From Lewinella sp. JB7 (GTDB taxonomy: Bacteria; Bacteroidota; Bacteroidia; Chitinophagales; Saprospiraceae): a DNA stretch of 64,000 nucleotides. Below are positions 8,762 through 17,177 of this stretch, piece by piece. Within the stretch, counting starts at the first letter, position 1. The number at the start of each line of letters is the position of its first letter. The stretch is from positions 248,001 to 312,000 of the forward strand of contig NZ_JANCTD010000003.1 of the NCBI RefSeq assembly GCF_024297185.1. The letters run 5' to 3'. The notes below the pieces were generated by a model. It was given only the letters and a program-made list of their open reading frames with translations. It was not told the origin of the DNA and did no database searches. Made by a program: the position numbers and the translations under genes.

Positions 8762-10375
8762 CTAGCGGCTGCTGCCTTCGTTAAACTCCAGCAGCTGGCG
8801 ATCGGGGTGGAACCGCAGCTCGCTCTCGTTATCGAGCATCATGGTCGCTCCCTCGGCTTCGTTGTAGGCCTTCCAGTCCGGAAGTCCGGAGTGACTTGGA
8901 TTCCCGCTGCGGGCAAAGTTGATCCAGGACTGGCTAACCTTAGTGGCCAGTACCCTGGCTTCCTCGCCGCCACCCGTCATGTTCACGCAACGGTCGATGT
9001 TATTGAAAACGAAAGGCAGTTCGACGCAGTGGATCGCCTTGTACTTACCGTCCATTACGGGGGACTGCCAGGTAAAGAGGTACATGTACACCGGTGCACC
9101 GTCGGGCAGACTAGCCTTGGCGTTGGCCTGACGTACGGCGCCCGGACGGAACATCATATCCACGTCGATCAGATCGGAGGGCAGTGAAGTTTCCGGATAG
9201 GCGCTACGCACGGCCTCGACAAACTCACCCGCCCGCTCACCGTGGATATTCTCTACGTAAGCCATTATGTCCGCCTCCAGGGCATGAGACAGTCCGGCGC
9301 GCAGGGAGGGCATAAATTCGTTTTTGACCGTTCCGATCAGCAGGGGTACGTCGCGGCTGAGTGCCAGAGCCTCCTCACCGGCCGGTTGGTACGGCAGTTG
9401 CACTCCGTCGACGCTCGGACCCCAGCTGAGGCCGAACATACCGAAGTCCTGTCCGTCGGCCTTCAACTCCTCTTCCACCACCTTCAGCGCGCGCCCGGAA
9501 GCCTCGGCCAGTTCCGCAAACGGCACTTCCCGAATTCGGTCGACCTCCTCCGGGGTGATCTCCAGCTGCCGGAGGGTTTCGGCGCCAATGCGCTGGGTCA
9601 CCTCCCGGGTCTGCATGTTGGTCCGGAAAGCCCCACTCTGATTAATGGCCTTGTGGAACTTGCCGTGCGCGGAAGGCATGGCCATCAGGGTATTCACCTT
9701 CGCTCCCCCACCCGACTGACCGAAGATGGTCACGTTATCCGGATCACCGCCGAAGTTTTCGATGTTCTCCTGCACCCACTCCAGGGCCATTCGGAGATCG
9801 ACGATCGAATTGTTGGCGGAGGTAGCGTAATCTTCGCCGTAGGCCGAGAGGTCGAGGTAGCCCAACACGTTGAGCCGGTGATTGACCGATACGACCACGA
9901 CGTCACCCGAGCGAGCCAGATTCTCCCCGTGGTAGGAAGGCAACTCCTGGGAAGAGCCCGCCGTGAATCCGCCCCCGTGGATCCAGAACATGACCGGCCG
10001 CTTCCGCGCGTCCTTCAGTCCCGGACTCCATACGTTCAGGACCAGGCAATCCTCGTCGGTATAACCCCAGTCGTGGTCAAAGACGAATTCACTTTCATCG
10101 TCCACGGTGGTCACCGGGCGCAGCAGGGGTGCCACCGGTCCGTAGCTCAGAGAACTCCGTACCCCCTCCCAGGGCTCGGGCTTTGTGGCCGTACCGAATC
10201 GCTCGGCCCTACCGTAGGGGATGCCCTTGAAGGTGAAAATTCCGTCTATCTGGTAACCGCGCACCTGACCGGACTCCGTCGCCGTGACGGCCTCGTCCGC
10301 TCCGGTGATTAGTTGCCCGTTCATTGATGTCATGATGGTTAACATTGCAAATATCAATAGCTTAAAACGCTTCAT
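8762..10375 (-). CDS. Secreted type B carboxylesterase
   Basis: A 537-residue alpha/beta hydrolase of the carboxylesterase/cholinesterase family, exported by an N-terminal signal (residues ~1-22). The oxyanion-hole motif HGGGF is at 133-137. The nucleophile elbow GQSGG has Ser221 (most relatives have GESAG), the acid is in GTVKNEFMPS, and the His is in KAIHCVELPFVFNN. It would cleave carboxylic esters, probably in the periplasm. It is transcribed divergently from a NUDIX-like regulator, and the 186-bp gap between them carries nested inverted repeats (10460-10509), so direct control by that regulator is plausible. About 100 bp upstream lies a sequence also found upstream of hmgA. Confidence 0.88.
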   Translation of the reverse strand: MKRFKLLIFAMLTIMTSMNGQLITGADEAVTATESGQVRGYQIDGIFTFKGIPYGRAERFGTATKPEPWEGVRSSLSYGPVAPLLRPVTTVDDESEFVFDHDWGYTDEDCLVLNVWSPGLKDARKRPVMFWIHGGGFTAGSSQELPSYHGENLARSGDVVVVSVNHRLNVLGYLDLSAYGEDYATSANNSIVDLRMALEWVQENIENFGGDPDNVTIFGQSGGGAKVNTLMAMPSAHGKFHKAINQSGAFRTNMQTREVTQRIGAETLRQLEITPEEVDRIREVPFAELAEASGRALKVVEEELKADGQDFGMFGLSWGPSVDGVQLPYQPAGEEALALSRDVPLLIGTVKNEFMPSLRAGLSHALEADIMAYVENIHGERAGEFVEAVRSAYPETSLPSDLIDVDMMFRPGAVRQANAKASLPDGAPVYMYLFTWQSPVMDGKYKAIHCVELPFVFNNIDRCVNMTGGGEEARVLATKVSQSWINFARSGNPSHSGLPDWKAYNEAEGATMMLDNESELRFHPDRQLLEFNEGSSR

Positions 10376-10459
10376 ATCATTTTCATTGTAGGATCAACCA
10401 AAGCCTCAAATTCCCAGTGGACCGCCAGGAATCGCCACGGCGGAGAAAGTCCGGGCGCG

Positions 10460-10509
10460 AATTCCTATTGTCGCACGTTGCTACAATAGTACGGGTGTTA
10501 ACAGGAATT
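10460..10509. promoter_or_regulatory. Nested inverted repeats, candidate regulator operator
   Basis: Inner arms CTATTGT (10465-10471) and ACAATAG (10483-10489) and outer arms AATTCCT (10460-10466) and AGGAATT (10503-10509) lie in the divergent gap between the carboxylesterase and the NUDIX-like regulator. The symmetry and location suit an operator for autoregulation and control of the esterase. No binding data exist, so this is inferred. Confidence 0.4.
10477..10494 (-). promoter_or_regulatory. Element shared with the hmgA upstream region (copy 1)
   Basis: GTTGCTACAATAGTACGG on the plus strand. The same sequence with three extra bases occurs at 26493-26513 just upstream of hmgA. Read on the minus strand it contains TACTATTG, one mismatch from TAnnTTTG, so it may be a promoter, an operator, or both. 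Confidence 0.4.
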
Positions 10510-10561
10510 ACCAAATAGATTGTGTAGAATAGCGGCAGCACTTTCCCGTTTTATTCATAGC

Positions 10562-11278
10562 ATGCAAGTTCCTCGTCCATCGGATTACCTTCCCCACCTC
10601 GCCTACGACAGCGTCGTATTCGGTTTTGCGGGGGAACAACTTCGGATCCTCATTCTGGAGTACCGCAACACGGGATACCATGCGCTACCCGGTGGATTCG
10701 TGGGCCGCGACGAGAACCTGGACGAGGCGGTGCGTCGGGGACTGCGGGAGCGGACCGGACTGGATAATCTTCACCTTCAGCAATTTCACACTTTCGGCAG
10801 CACCCGTCGGCACCAACCGGAAGTGATGCGGACCATACTAAGTGCCAACGGATTTCCCGTCGACCAGGCGGAGTGGATGCTGGACCGCTTCATCACCGTC
10901 GGCTACTACAGCCTGATCAACTACCACCTCGTGACCCCCCGGCCGGACGCGCTGTCCGACTCCCTGAAGTGGTACGCGATCGACGAGTTGCCGCCCCTCC
11001 TGTGGGACCACCGGGAAATGGTCGATAAGGCACTCTACACCCTCCGCCGCAATCTGGACACGATGCTGATCGGAACGAACATGCTGCCCGAACGCTTTAC
11101 CATCAAGCAGTTGCAACAGGTTACCGAAGCTATTCTGGGGGAGAAGCTGCACCGTACGAGTTTTCAGCGCCGGATGCTGAGTTCGGGTAACTTGCTTCGC
11201 CACGAAAAACTCTATACCGGGGGCTCCCACAAAGCTCCCTATTTGTACAGTTTCGTTACGGCCGGGGAGGGGGATTGA
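10562..11278 (+). CDS. NUDIX-domain transcriptional regulator (NrtR/AraR-like)
   Basis: A 238-residue protein with an N-terminal NUDIX fold and a C-terminal winged-helix domain (from about residue 160; RFTIKQLQQVTEAILGEKLHRTSFQRRM resembles a DNA-reading helix region). The NUDIX box reads GGFVGRDENLDEAVRRGLRE. The canonical REUxEE Glu pair is changed to RG and ER, so hydrolysis is probably lost and the domain likely senses a nucleotide or sugar ligand. Relatives in Bacteroidota regulate carbohydrate use. The ATG at 10562 is preferred over an upstream TTG (10520) because NUDIX similarity begins soon after it. The gene is divergent from the carboxylesterase. Confidence 0.85.
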   Translation: MQVPRPSDYLPHLAYDSVVFGFAGEQLRILILEYRNTGYHALPGGFVGRDENLDEAVRRGLRERTGLDNLHLQQFHTFGSTRRHQPEVMRTILSANGFPVDQAEWMLDRFITVGYYSLINYHLVTPRPDALSDSLKWYAIDELPPLLWDHREMVDKALYTLRRNLDTMLIGTNMLPERFTIKQLQQVTEAILGEKLHRTSFQRRMLSSGNLLRHEKLYTGGSHKAPYLYSFVTAGEGD

Positions 11279-11312
11279 GGGGAAATAAGGTCGTATATTC
11301 AGACCCGTCATT

Positions 11313-13937
11313 ATGCGCACCCTCTTCGCCCTTACCCTCCTTTGTCTCCTTGGCTGCCGGGATCCCGAACCGCGGGTCAGTTTTAGTGCGGACGTACGCC
11401 CGATCTTCAACGCCAAGTGCGTCGGATGCCACGGCGGAGTGAAGCAGGCCGGCGATCTGGGCCTGATCTACCGCGCGGAGGCGCTGCGCGCCGTAGTGCC
11501 GGGATCCCCCGGTCGGAGCGAACTCATCCAGCGCATTCGCCACGCCGACCCCGACCAACGGATGCCCCTGGAAGGCCCTCCGCTTACCGAGCCGGAAATC
11601 GCCACCCTCGAGCGGTGGATCGAACAGGGTGCGGAATGGGAGGAGCACTGGGCCTACGTGGCCCCCGACCCCGCACCGCCCCGGAGCGCCGTCCCCGCCG
11701 ACGGTAACGAGATCGATGCCTACGTAGCCGATGGATTGCTCGCTGCGGGATTTTCCCCGGCTCCCGCGTCCCCGCCCGCTACTCTGCTGCGCCGCTTGTC
11801 GTTTGATCTCACGGGACTGCCCCCCACCCCCGCGGAAATGGAAGAATTCCTGCGAAACCCCGATGACGAAGCCTACGTCTGGGCGGTCGATCGCTACCTG
11901 GCCTCCCCCCGCTACGGCGAACACCGCGCCGCCGCCTGGCTGGATCTTGCCCGCTACGCCGACTCCCGGGGCTACGAACGTGACCGCCCCCGCACCATAT
12001 GGCCCTACCGCGACTGGGTGATCCGGGCCTTCAACGACGACATGCCCTTCGACCAATTTACGGTGGAACAGCTGGCCGGAGATTTACTTCCAAATCCCAC
12101 GCGTGATCAGTTGATCGCCACCGCTTTCCACCGCAACACCCCTAGCAATGGGGAGGGCGGCACCAGCAACGAAGAATACCGAACCGTGAGCGTCCTGGAC
12201 CGGGTAAATACGACCTGGGAGGTCTGGCAGGGCACCACCATGGCCTGCGTTCAGTGCCACGGACATCCGTACGACCCGATTCCCCAGGAAGCGTATTATG
12301 CTTCTTACGCCTTCTTCAACAATACCGCCGACCACGATCACGTGTGGGAACGACCGACGGTGAGTATTCCATCCGCCCGCCTGCGGGGGAAGATTGACAG
12401 CCTGCAGTCGTGGATCATGCACTACGGCACCTCGGTGGAGCAGGACTACTGGCACCGTGCCCTTCAGACCCGGGAACCCATCATCAGGCCCTACGCCTTC
12501 ACGGACGTGGTCGGTGGAGTCTTTACGGATCGCGCCGACGAGGACTTTATGGTCATGCGCCACGGGAGCTCTTTCGCCCTGCCGCCCCTCCAGTTGGATA
12601 GCCTCGCGGCCCTGCATTTTCACGCCGGCGACCGGAGCCCCTACACGATGGAGATTCGCCTCGACGACACCAGCGGGCAGATCGTGGCTACCTACGACAG
12701 CGAGCAGAACCGCGGCGGCGGCATCCGCATTGTTCCTCTGACCCCGACCGCGGGTAGCCACCGCTTGTCGGTCACGGTCAGAAGTACGGAAGATCAGCCA
12801 GGACCACTGACCAACATCTACGGATTTCATCCACAGCCCCGCTTACCGGGAGAGGAGCAAGCCGGGTACGAACAGATCCGGTCCTTCATCGATGAGTTGG
12901 CGGCCGCCCCGGACTCCCTTCGGGTCCCGGTGATGAGTGAGAACCCGCCCCTCACCCGCCGGACGACCCAACTGTTCGAACGCGGCAACTGGCTGGTACC
13001 CGGCCGGGTCGTGACGGCTGACGTACCGGACATCCTGCCCCCCCTGCCGGCGGACGGTGCGCGGGATCGACTGGCCTTCGCCCGCTGGCTCACCTCACCC
13101 GACCACCCACTGACCGCGCGCGTGGCCGTCAACCGCATCTGGGCCGAGCTCTTCGGTACGGGAATCGTAGCTACTCCGGAAGACTTCGGCAGCCAGGGTG
13201 CCGCGCCGAGTCATCCGGACTTACTCGACTGGTTAGCCGTCCACTACGCCACTGAACTACAGTGGAGCACGAAGCGCCTGATCCGCTTCATCGTGCTCTC
13301 GAAAACCTACCGACAGTCGTCAGCCATCCGGCCGGAACCGGCCGACGACCCCGACAATCGCCTGCTCGCCCGCGGTCCCCGCGGCCGCCTGACCGCCGAA
13401 CAGATCCGTGACCAGATGCTGGCCGTCTCCGGGCTGCTGAGCGACAAGATGTACGGCCCGGGCGTCATGCCACCCCAGCCGGACGGCCTGTGGGACCATA
13501 TTCCGTACAGCGACAGTAAGTGGGAGACCAGCAGCGGCCCGGATCGGTACCGGCGTGCCGTTTACACCTACCTGCGTCGTTCGGTCGTTCACCCGTCGCT
13601 GACCACTTTCGACGGATCGAGTCGCGAGATCTGCCTGTCCCGACGAACCGAAACCAATACGCCGCTACAGGCCCTGGCCACCCTGAACGACCCGGCCTTC
13701 ACCGAGGCCATGTACTTTCTGACCGACGCCATCCTGCGGGAGACGGACGACCCCACCGGAGCCATCGACCGGCTTTTCCGGCGGGTACTGTACCGCCCGA
13801 TCCGGGAAGCGGAACGGCAGGAATTGCGGCTGCTCTACGAGGAGGCCCTGCGCCAGTCGGATCACCAGGCGCGCGAGGCCTTGTTCGTAGTCACCAATGT
13901 CCTCTTTAATCTCGACGAATTCCTCACCAAGTCCTGA
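11313..13937 (+). CDS. Planctomycete-type cytochrome / DUF1549 / DUF1553 lipoprotein
   Basis: An 874-residue lipoprotein (lipobox LLGC, Cys15) with the domain order of planctomycete PSCyt proteins. First comes a C-type-cytochrome-like PSCyt1 segment with CVGCH at 36-40. The DUF1549 region follows with RLSFDLTGLPPTP, WLDLARYADSRGYE and a second heme-type motif CVQCH at 312-316. A less conserved middle of roughly 150 residues leads to the C-terminal DUF1553 region (NRIWAELFGTGIV, LLDWLAVHYA, SKTYRQSS, ETNTPLQALATLNDP). The biochemical role of this family is unknown; it is presumed periplasmic and possibly linked to polymer breakdown. The DUF1501 partner starts four bases after the stop, so the two are translationally close. 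A paralogous pair lies at 43379-48102. Confidence 0.88.
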   Translation: MRTLFALTLLCLLGCRDPEPRVSFSADVRPIFNAKCVGCHGGVKQAGDLGLIYRAEALRAVVPGSPGRSELIQRIRHADPDQRMPLEGPPLTEPEIATLERWIEQGAEWEEHWAYVAPDPAPPRSAVPADGNEIDAYVADGLLAAGFSPAPASPPATLLRRLSFDLTGLPPTPAEMEEFLRNPDDEAYVWAVDRYLASPRYGEHRAAAWLDLARYADSRGYERDRPRTIWPYRDWVIRAFNDDMPFDQFTVEQLAGDLLPNPTRDQLIATAFHRNTPSNGEGGTSNEEYRTVSVLDRVNTTWEVWQGTTMACVQCHGHPYDPIPQEAYYASYAFFNNTADHDHVWERPTVSIPSARLRGKIDSLQSWIMHYGTSVEQDYWHRALQTREPIIRPYAFTDVVGGVFTDRADEDFMVMRHGSSFALPPLQLDSLAALHFHAGDRSPYTMEIRLDDTSGQIVATYDSEQNRGGGIRIVPLTPTAGSHRLSVTVRSTEDQPGPLTNIYGFHPQPRLPGEEQAGYEQIRSFIDELAAAPDSLRVPVMSENPPLTRRTTQLFERGNWLVPGRVVTADVPDILPPLPADGARDRLAFARWLTSPDHPLTARVAVNRIWAELFGTGIVATPEDFGSQGAAPSHPDLLDWLAVHYATELQWSTKRLIRFIVLSKTYRQSSAIRPEPADDPDNRLLARGPRGRLTAEQIRDQMLAVSGLLSDKMYGPGVMPPQPDGLWDHIPYSDSKWETSSGPDRYRRAVYTYLRRSVVHPSLTTFDGSSREICLSRRTETNTPLQALATLNDPAFTEAMYFLTDAILRETDDPTGAIDRLFRRVLYRPIREAERQELRLLYEEALRQSDHQAREALFVVTNVLFNLDEFLTKS

Positions 13938-13941
13938 ACCC

Positions 13942-15417
13942 ATGCTCCACGTCGATCAGGAAGCCGTCCGCCGGCGGGCTGCATTCAACAGCCGAAGATT
14001 TTTCCTCCGCCAGTGTACGCTGGGGCTCGGTGGCATGGCCCTCGGAAGCTTACTGGGCTGCGACGGGCCCTCGGTGCCTTTACGTCCGGACGTAGCCCCG
14101 GAATCCTTGCCCGGCCCCCTCGACCTGGCACCCCACGCCCGCCGGATCATCTACCTGCACATGGCCGGCGCGCCAAGCCAACTCGAAACCTTCGATTACA
14201 AACCCGATCTGCAGCGGCTGCACGGACTGGATTGTCCGCCCTCCCTACTGGACGGTAAGCGTTTTGCCTTCATTCAGGGTACCCCGCGCATGCTCGGTCC
14301 CCAGGCGACCTTCGCCCAGTACGGAGAAAGCCGGGCGTGGGTGAGCGATCTACTCCCCCACTTCAGTTCGGTCGTCGACGACGTAGCTTTTCTCCGGGCG
14401 GTACACACGGAGGAGTTTAATCACGCCCCCGCCCAGTTGCTCATGCATACGGGTAGTCCGCGACTGGGGCGTCCCTCCCTGGGATCCTGGGTCACCTACG
14501 GCCTGGGTTCCGAGAACGAAAACCTGCCGGGCTTCATCGTGCTCACCTCCGGCGGGCGTGAACCCAGCGCGGGGAAAAAGCTCTGGAGCAGCGGCTTTCT
14601 GCCCAGCATCGAACAGGGCGTTCAGTGCCGCACCCAGGGCGACCCCATTCTGTACCTGAGCGATCCGGAGGGGATGTCGCGTGACCTGCGACAGCGCAGT
14701 ATCGCCGCTATCAATCACCTCAACCGCCGGCAGTACGAAGAGGTCGGCGATCCGGAAACCCTCACGCGCATCCGGCAGTACGAGATGGCCTTCAAGATGC
14801 AGGTTTCCGTCCCCGAAGTGATGGACATCAGCCGGGAGCCGGACTACATCCACGCTATGTACGGCACCGAACCGGGGCGTTCGTCCTTTGCCAACAACTG
14901 CCTGATGGCCCGCCGTTTGGCGGAAGCCGACGTACGCTTTATACAACTGTATGACTGGGGCTGGGATATGCACGGGACCAGTCACGACACCAGCCTCGGG
15001 GCGGGATTACGCGAGAAGTGCCGCCAGATCGACCGTCCCATGACGGCGCTGCTCCGGGACCTGAAGCAACGGGGCTTGCTCGAGGACACCCTGGTCGTGT
15101 GGGGTGGAGAGTTCGGCCGCACGCCCATGCAGGAGAATCGGGGCGGCACCACCAATCCCTTCCTGGGGCGCGACCACCACGGGGAGGCCTTCACCATGTG
15201 GATGGCGGGCGGAGGCATCCGGGGCGGGGCCTCCTACGGTCAGACGGACGCCATCGGCTACGCCGGCGTGACCGAGCGGGCGCACGTGCACGACGTGCAG
15301 GCCACCATCCTCAATCGCCTGGGGCTCGACCACGAGCGGCTTACCTACCCCTTTCAGGGACGTAACTTCCGACTGACCGACGTGGCGGGCGAAGTCATAT
15401 CTCCCCTACTCGTTTAA
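13942..15417 (+). CDS. DUF1501 domain-containing secreted protein
   Basis: A 491-residue protein of the DUF1501 family, related in fold to the alkaline phosphatase/sulfatase superfamily. A twin-arginine-like N-terminus (RRFFLRQCTLGLGGMALGSLLGC) suggests Tat export or a lipid anchor. Family marks are HMAGAPSQLETFDYKP, LLPHFSSVVDDVAFLRAVHTEEFNHAP, a metal-site-like WGGEFGRTPM and GRDHHGEAF. ATG 13942 is used because it sits four bases past the previous stop and has a good signal sequence; an in-frame upstream start would overlap the previous gene by 41 bp. Almost always paired with DUF1549/DUF1553 proteins, as here. The function is unknown; sulfatase-like hydrolysis has been proposed for the fold. 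Confidence 0.88.
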   Translation: MLHVDQEAVRRRAAFNSRRFFLRQCTLGLGGMALGSLLGCDGPSVPLRPDVAPESLPGPLDLAPHARRIIYLHMAGAPSQLETFDYKPDLQRLHGLDCPPSLLDGKRFAFIQGTPRMLGPQATFAQYGESRAWVSDLLPHFSSVVDDVAFLRAVHTEEFNHAPAQLLMHTGSPRLGRPSLGSWVTYGLGSENENLPGFIVLTSGGREPSAGKKLWSSGFLPSIEQGVQCRTQGDPILYLSDPEGMSRDLRQRSIAAINHLNRRQYEEVGDPETLTRIRQYEMAFKMQVSVPEVMDISREPDYIHAMYGTEPGRSSFANNCLMARRLAEADVRFIQLYDWGWDMHGTSHDTSLGAGLREKCRQIDRPMTALLRDLKQRGLLEDTLVVWGGEFGRTPMQENRGGTTNPFLGRDHHGEAFTMWMAGGGIRGGASYGQTDAIGYAGVTERAHVHDVQATILNRLGLDHERLTYPFQGRNFRLTDVAGEVISPLLV

Positions 15418-15436
15418 TCGACTACCGTTCCAGTAA

Positions 15437-16468
15437 TCATTGTCCGAGTTTCGTACGGCCCAGGGCGGCGAATGCCCGTGCCGCCCGCCCGAACTTTTCC
15501 ATGCGTGCGTCGCGCGTACTGCCCCGCACGTAGCGGCGGTACAGCTGCTGGGCGATCACGGCCGTCTTAAAGCAGGCGAAGGCCTCATACCACGGCATAC
15601 GATCCAGCGATAGGCGGGTGTGGGTCGCGTAACGCTCCTTCAGGTAATCCTTGTCCGGCCAGTCTCCGTCGAGGAGCCGTACGGGCATATCGGCGGCGTC
15701 CAAAGCAGGGTCGGGCCAGAAACTCAGCGTACCGGCCAGATCGATAAGCGGGTCACCCAGGGTGGCCATATCCCAGTCAAACACCGCCGTAACCGTATCG
15801 GGGTCCCCGGCGCTAAACTGGCAGTTGTCGAACTTCAGGTCGCCGTGGACGATCGACACCCGCTGGGGTGCCGGAATGTCCCGCGCAAGCCGATCAGCCA
15901 ACCGATCCATGTCGGCATTCTCCTCCGTCTTCGCCAGTTGCCATCGCTTCGACCAACCCGTCAACTGACGCAAGGCAAATCCCTCGGGATTACCGAGTTC
16001 AAGCAATCCGGCGACTTCAACGTCGACCCTATGCAAATTGGCGGTTACGCGCATCAGGGCGTCGGTGAGCCTTTCTTCCACCCGGGGCATCGTCCGGAAC
16101 GTGTCCGGCAGTGCGTAGCGGACCACCGTACCGTGTCGACGTTCCATGACCACGAAGTCCGCCCCGATGACCTCGTGGTCCGTACAGAGCAGGTGGGCGC
16201 GGGGCGCGGGAGCAAAGTAGGTAGGTAAACGCGATAGGATGCGGTATTCCCGCCGCATATCGTGGGCACCCGGAGCAATGGTCCCGAAGGGTGGACGGCG
16301 CAGGACGAGTTCCCGGTCTCCGAAGGTCAGTTTGTAGGTCAGGTTCGCGTGACCGCCGTGAAACTGGCGCACGGAGAAGGTTCCGGACAGCTCCGGCAGT
16401 TGCCGGCGCAAATAGTTTTCCAGACGATCGAGGGGTAATTCTTCGCCGGGGCGAATGGGACCGGGCAT
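15437..16468 (-). CDS. APH-family phosphotransferase (ACAD10/11 kinase-like)
   Basis: A 343-residue protein-kinase-like enzyme. The Brenner motif HGDLKFDNCQF covers 208-218 and holds the catalytic Asp and the metal-binding Asn, and the DFG-equivalent DWDMATLGDP lies at 231-240. The N-lobe has a nucleotide-loop-like stretch (FHGGHANLTYKL). It belongs to the subgroup seen fused to, or next to, ACAD10/ACAD11-type dehydrogenases. In mammals those kinase domains phosphorylate 4-hydroxyacyl-CoAs; the same role here is inferred only. A matching ACAD is encoded at 6515-7726. The gene is convergent with the DUF1501 gene and divergent from the CIA30 gene. Confidence 0.85.
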   Translation of the reverse strand: MPGPIRPGEELPLDRLENYLRRQLPELSGTFSVRQFHGGHANLTYKLTFGDRELVLRRPPFGTIAPGAHDMRREYRILSRLPTYFAPAPRAHLLCTDHEVIGADFVVMERRHGTVVRYALPDTFRTMPRVEERLTDALMRVTANLHRVDVEVAGLLELGNPEGFALRQLTGWSKRWQLAKTEENADMDRLADRLARDIPAPQRVSIVHGDLKFDNCQFSAGDPDTVTAVFDWDMATLGDPLIDLAGTLSFWPDPALDAADMPVRLLDGDWPDKDYLKERYATHTRLSLDRMPWYEAFACFKTAVIAQQLYRRYVRGSTRDARMEKFGRAARAFAALGRTKLGQ

Positions 16469-16590
16469 GGGCGGGGTGCTTTCCGGCCGAAGCTAGGCAA
16501 AAGCAGGCACACGGGCACCGGGCGAGCGTCCGAGTTTGGTAGATATAGAACCGCGTAATTACGGCGCCGGTTATATGACAAACGCCCGTC

Positions 16591-17088
16591 ATGCCATCCG
16601 AAAAAACGCTCTATGCATTCAACGAGTTCTCCGTCGGGGTCCGGTGGCGCGTCGTGGACGATATCGTCATGGGCGGAAGGTCGGAGGGTCATTTCGCCAT
16701 AACGGAACGTAAGCACGGCCGCTTCTACGGCCACCTGTCGACCGAGAATAACGGGGGGTTCTCCTCGGTTCACCGAAAGTTCGACCCACCCGTCGATATC
16801 GCGGGATACGACCGCATTCGCATCCGCCTACGCGGTGACGGTAGTCAGTACCAGTTTCGGGTCCGGGCAACCCCTGAGCAGCGCTACCAGTATACCTACG
16901 AATTCGACACGACGGGCGATTGGGAAGTGATCGACATTCCCCTGGCTCAACTCTACCCCGTGTACCGGGGCAACCGGCTCGAAGAACCGAATTTTCGGGG
17001 TGACCGACTCGCGGAGATCGCATTTCTCATCAGTAATGACCGGCCGCAGCCCTTTCAGTTGCTGCTCGACCGGCTGGAACTGGCATAA
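16591..17088 (+). CDS. CIA30 family protein
   Basis: A 165-residue protein of the complex I intermediate-associated protein 30 family, a beta-sandwich related to carbohydrate-binding modules. The pattern WRVVDDIVMGGRSEGHF, TENNGGFSSVHRKF, YDRIRIRLRGDGSQYQFRVR, WEVIDIPLAQLYPVYRG and IAFLISNDRPQPFQLLLDRLEL is diagnostic. No signal peptide is visible, so it is probably cytosolic. The mitochondrial relative assists complex I assembly, but bacterial members are uncharacterised and common in genomes regardless of complex I genes nearby. It stands alone between an APH kinase (divergent) and an antiporter. Confidence 0.85.
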   Translation: MPSEKTLYAFNEFSVGVRWRVVDDIVMGGRSEGHFAITERKHGRFYGHLSTENNGGFSSVHRKFDPPVDIAGYDRIRIRLRGDGSQYQFRVRATPEQRYQYTYEFDTTGDWEVIDIPLAQLYPVYRGNRLEEPNFRGDRLAEIAFLISNDRPQPFQLLLDRLELA

Positions 17089-17177
17089 TGCCGGGCGGCT
17101 CAATAAAATACAGTCCTCCGGGTCGGGCAATTTAGCCGTACGCGTGGTTGTAGTTCCAAACGTCAATCTTCCGAACC

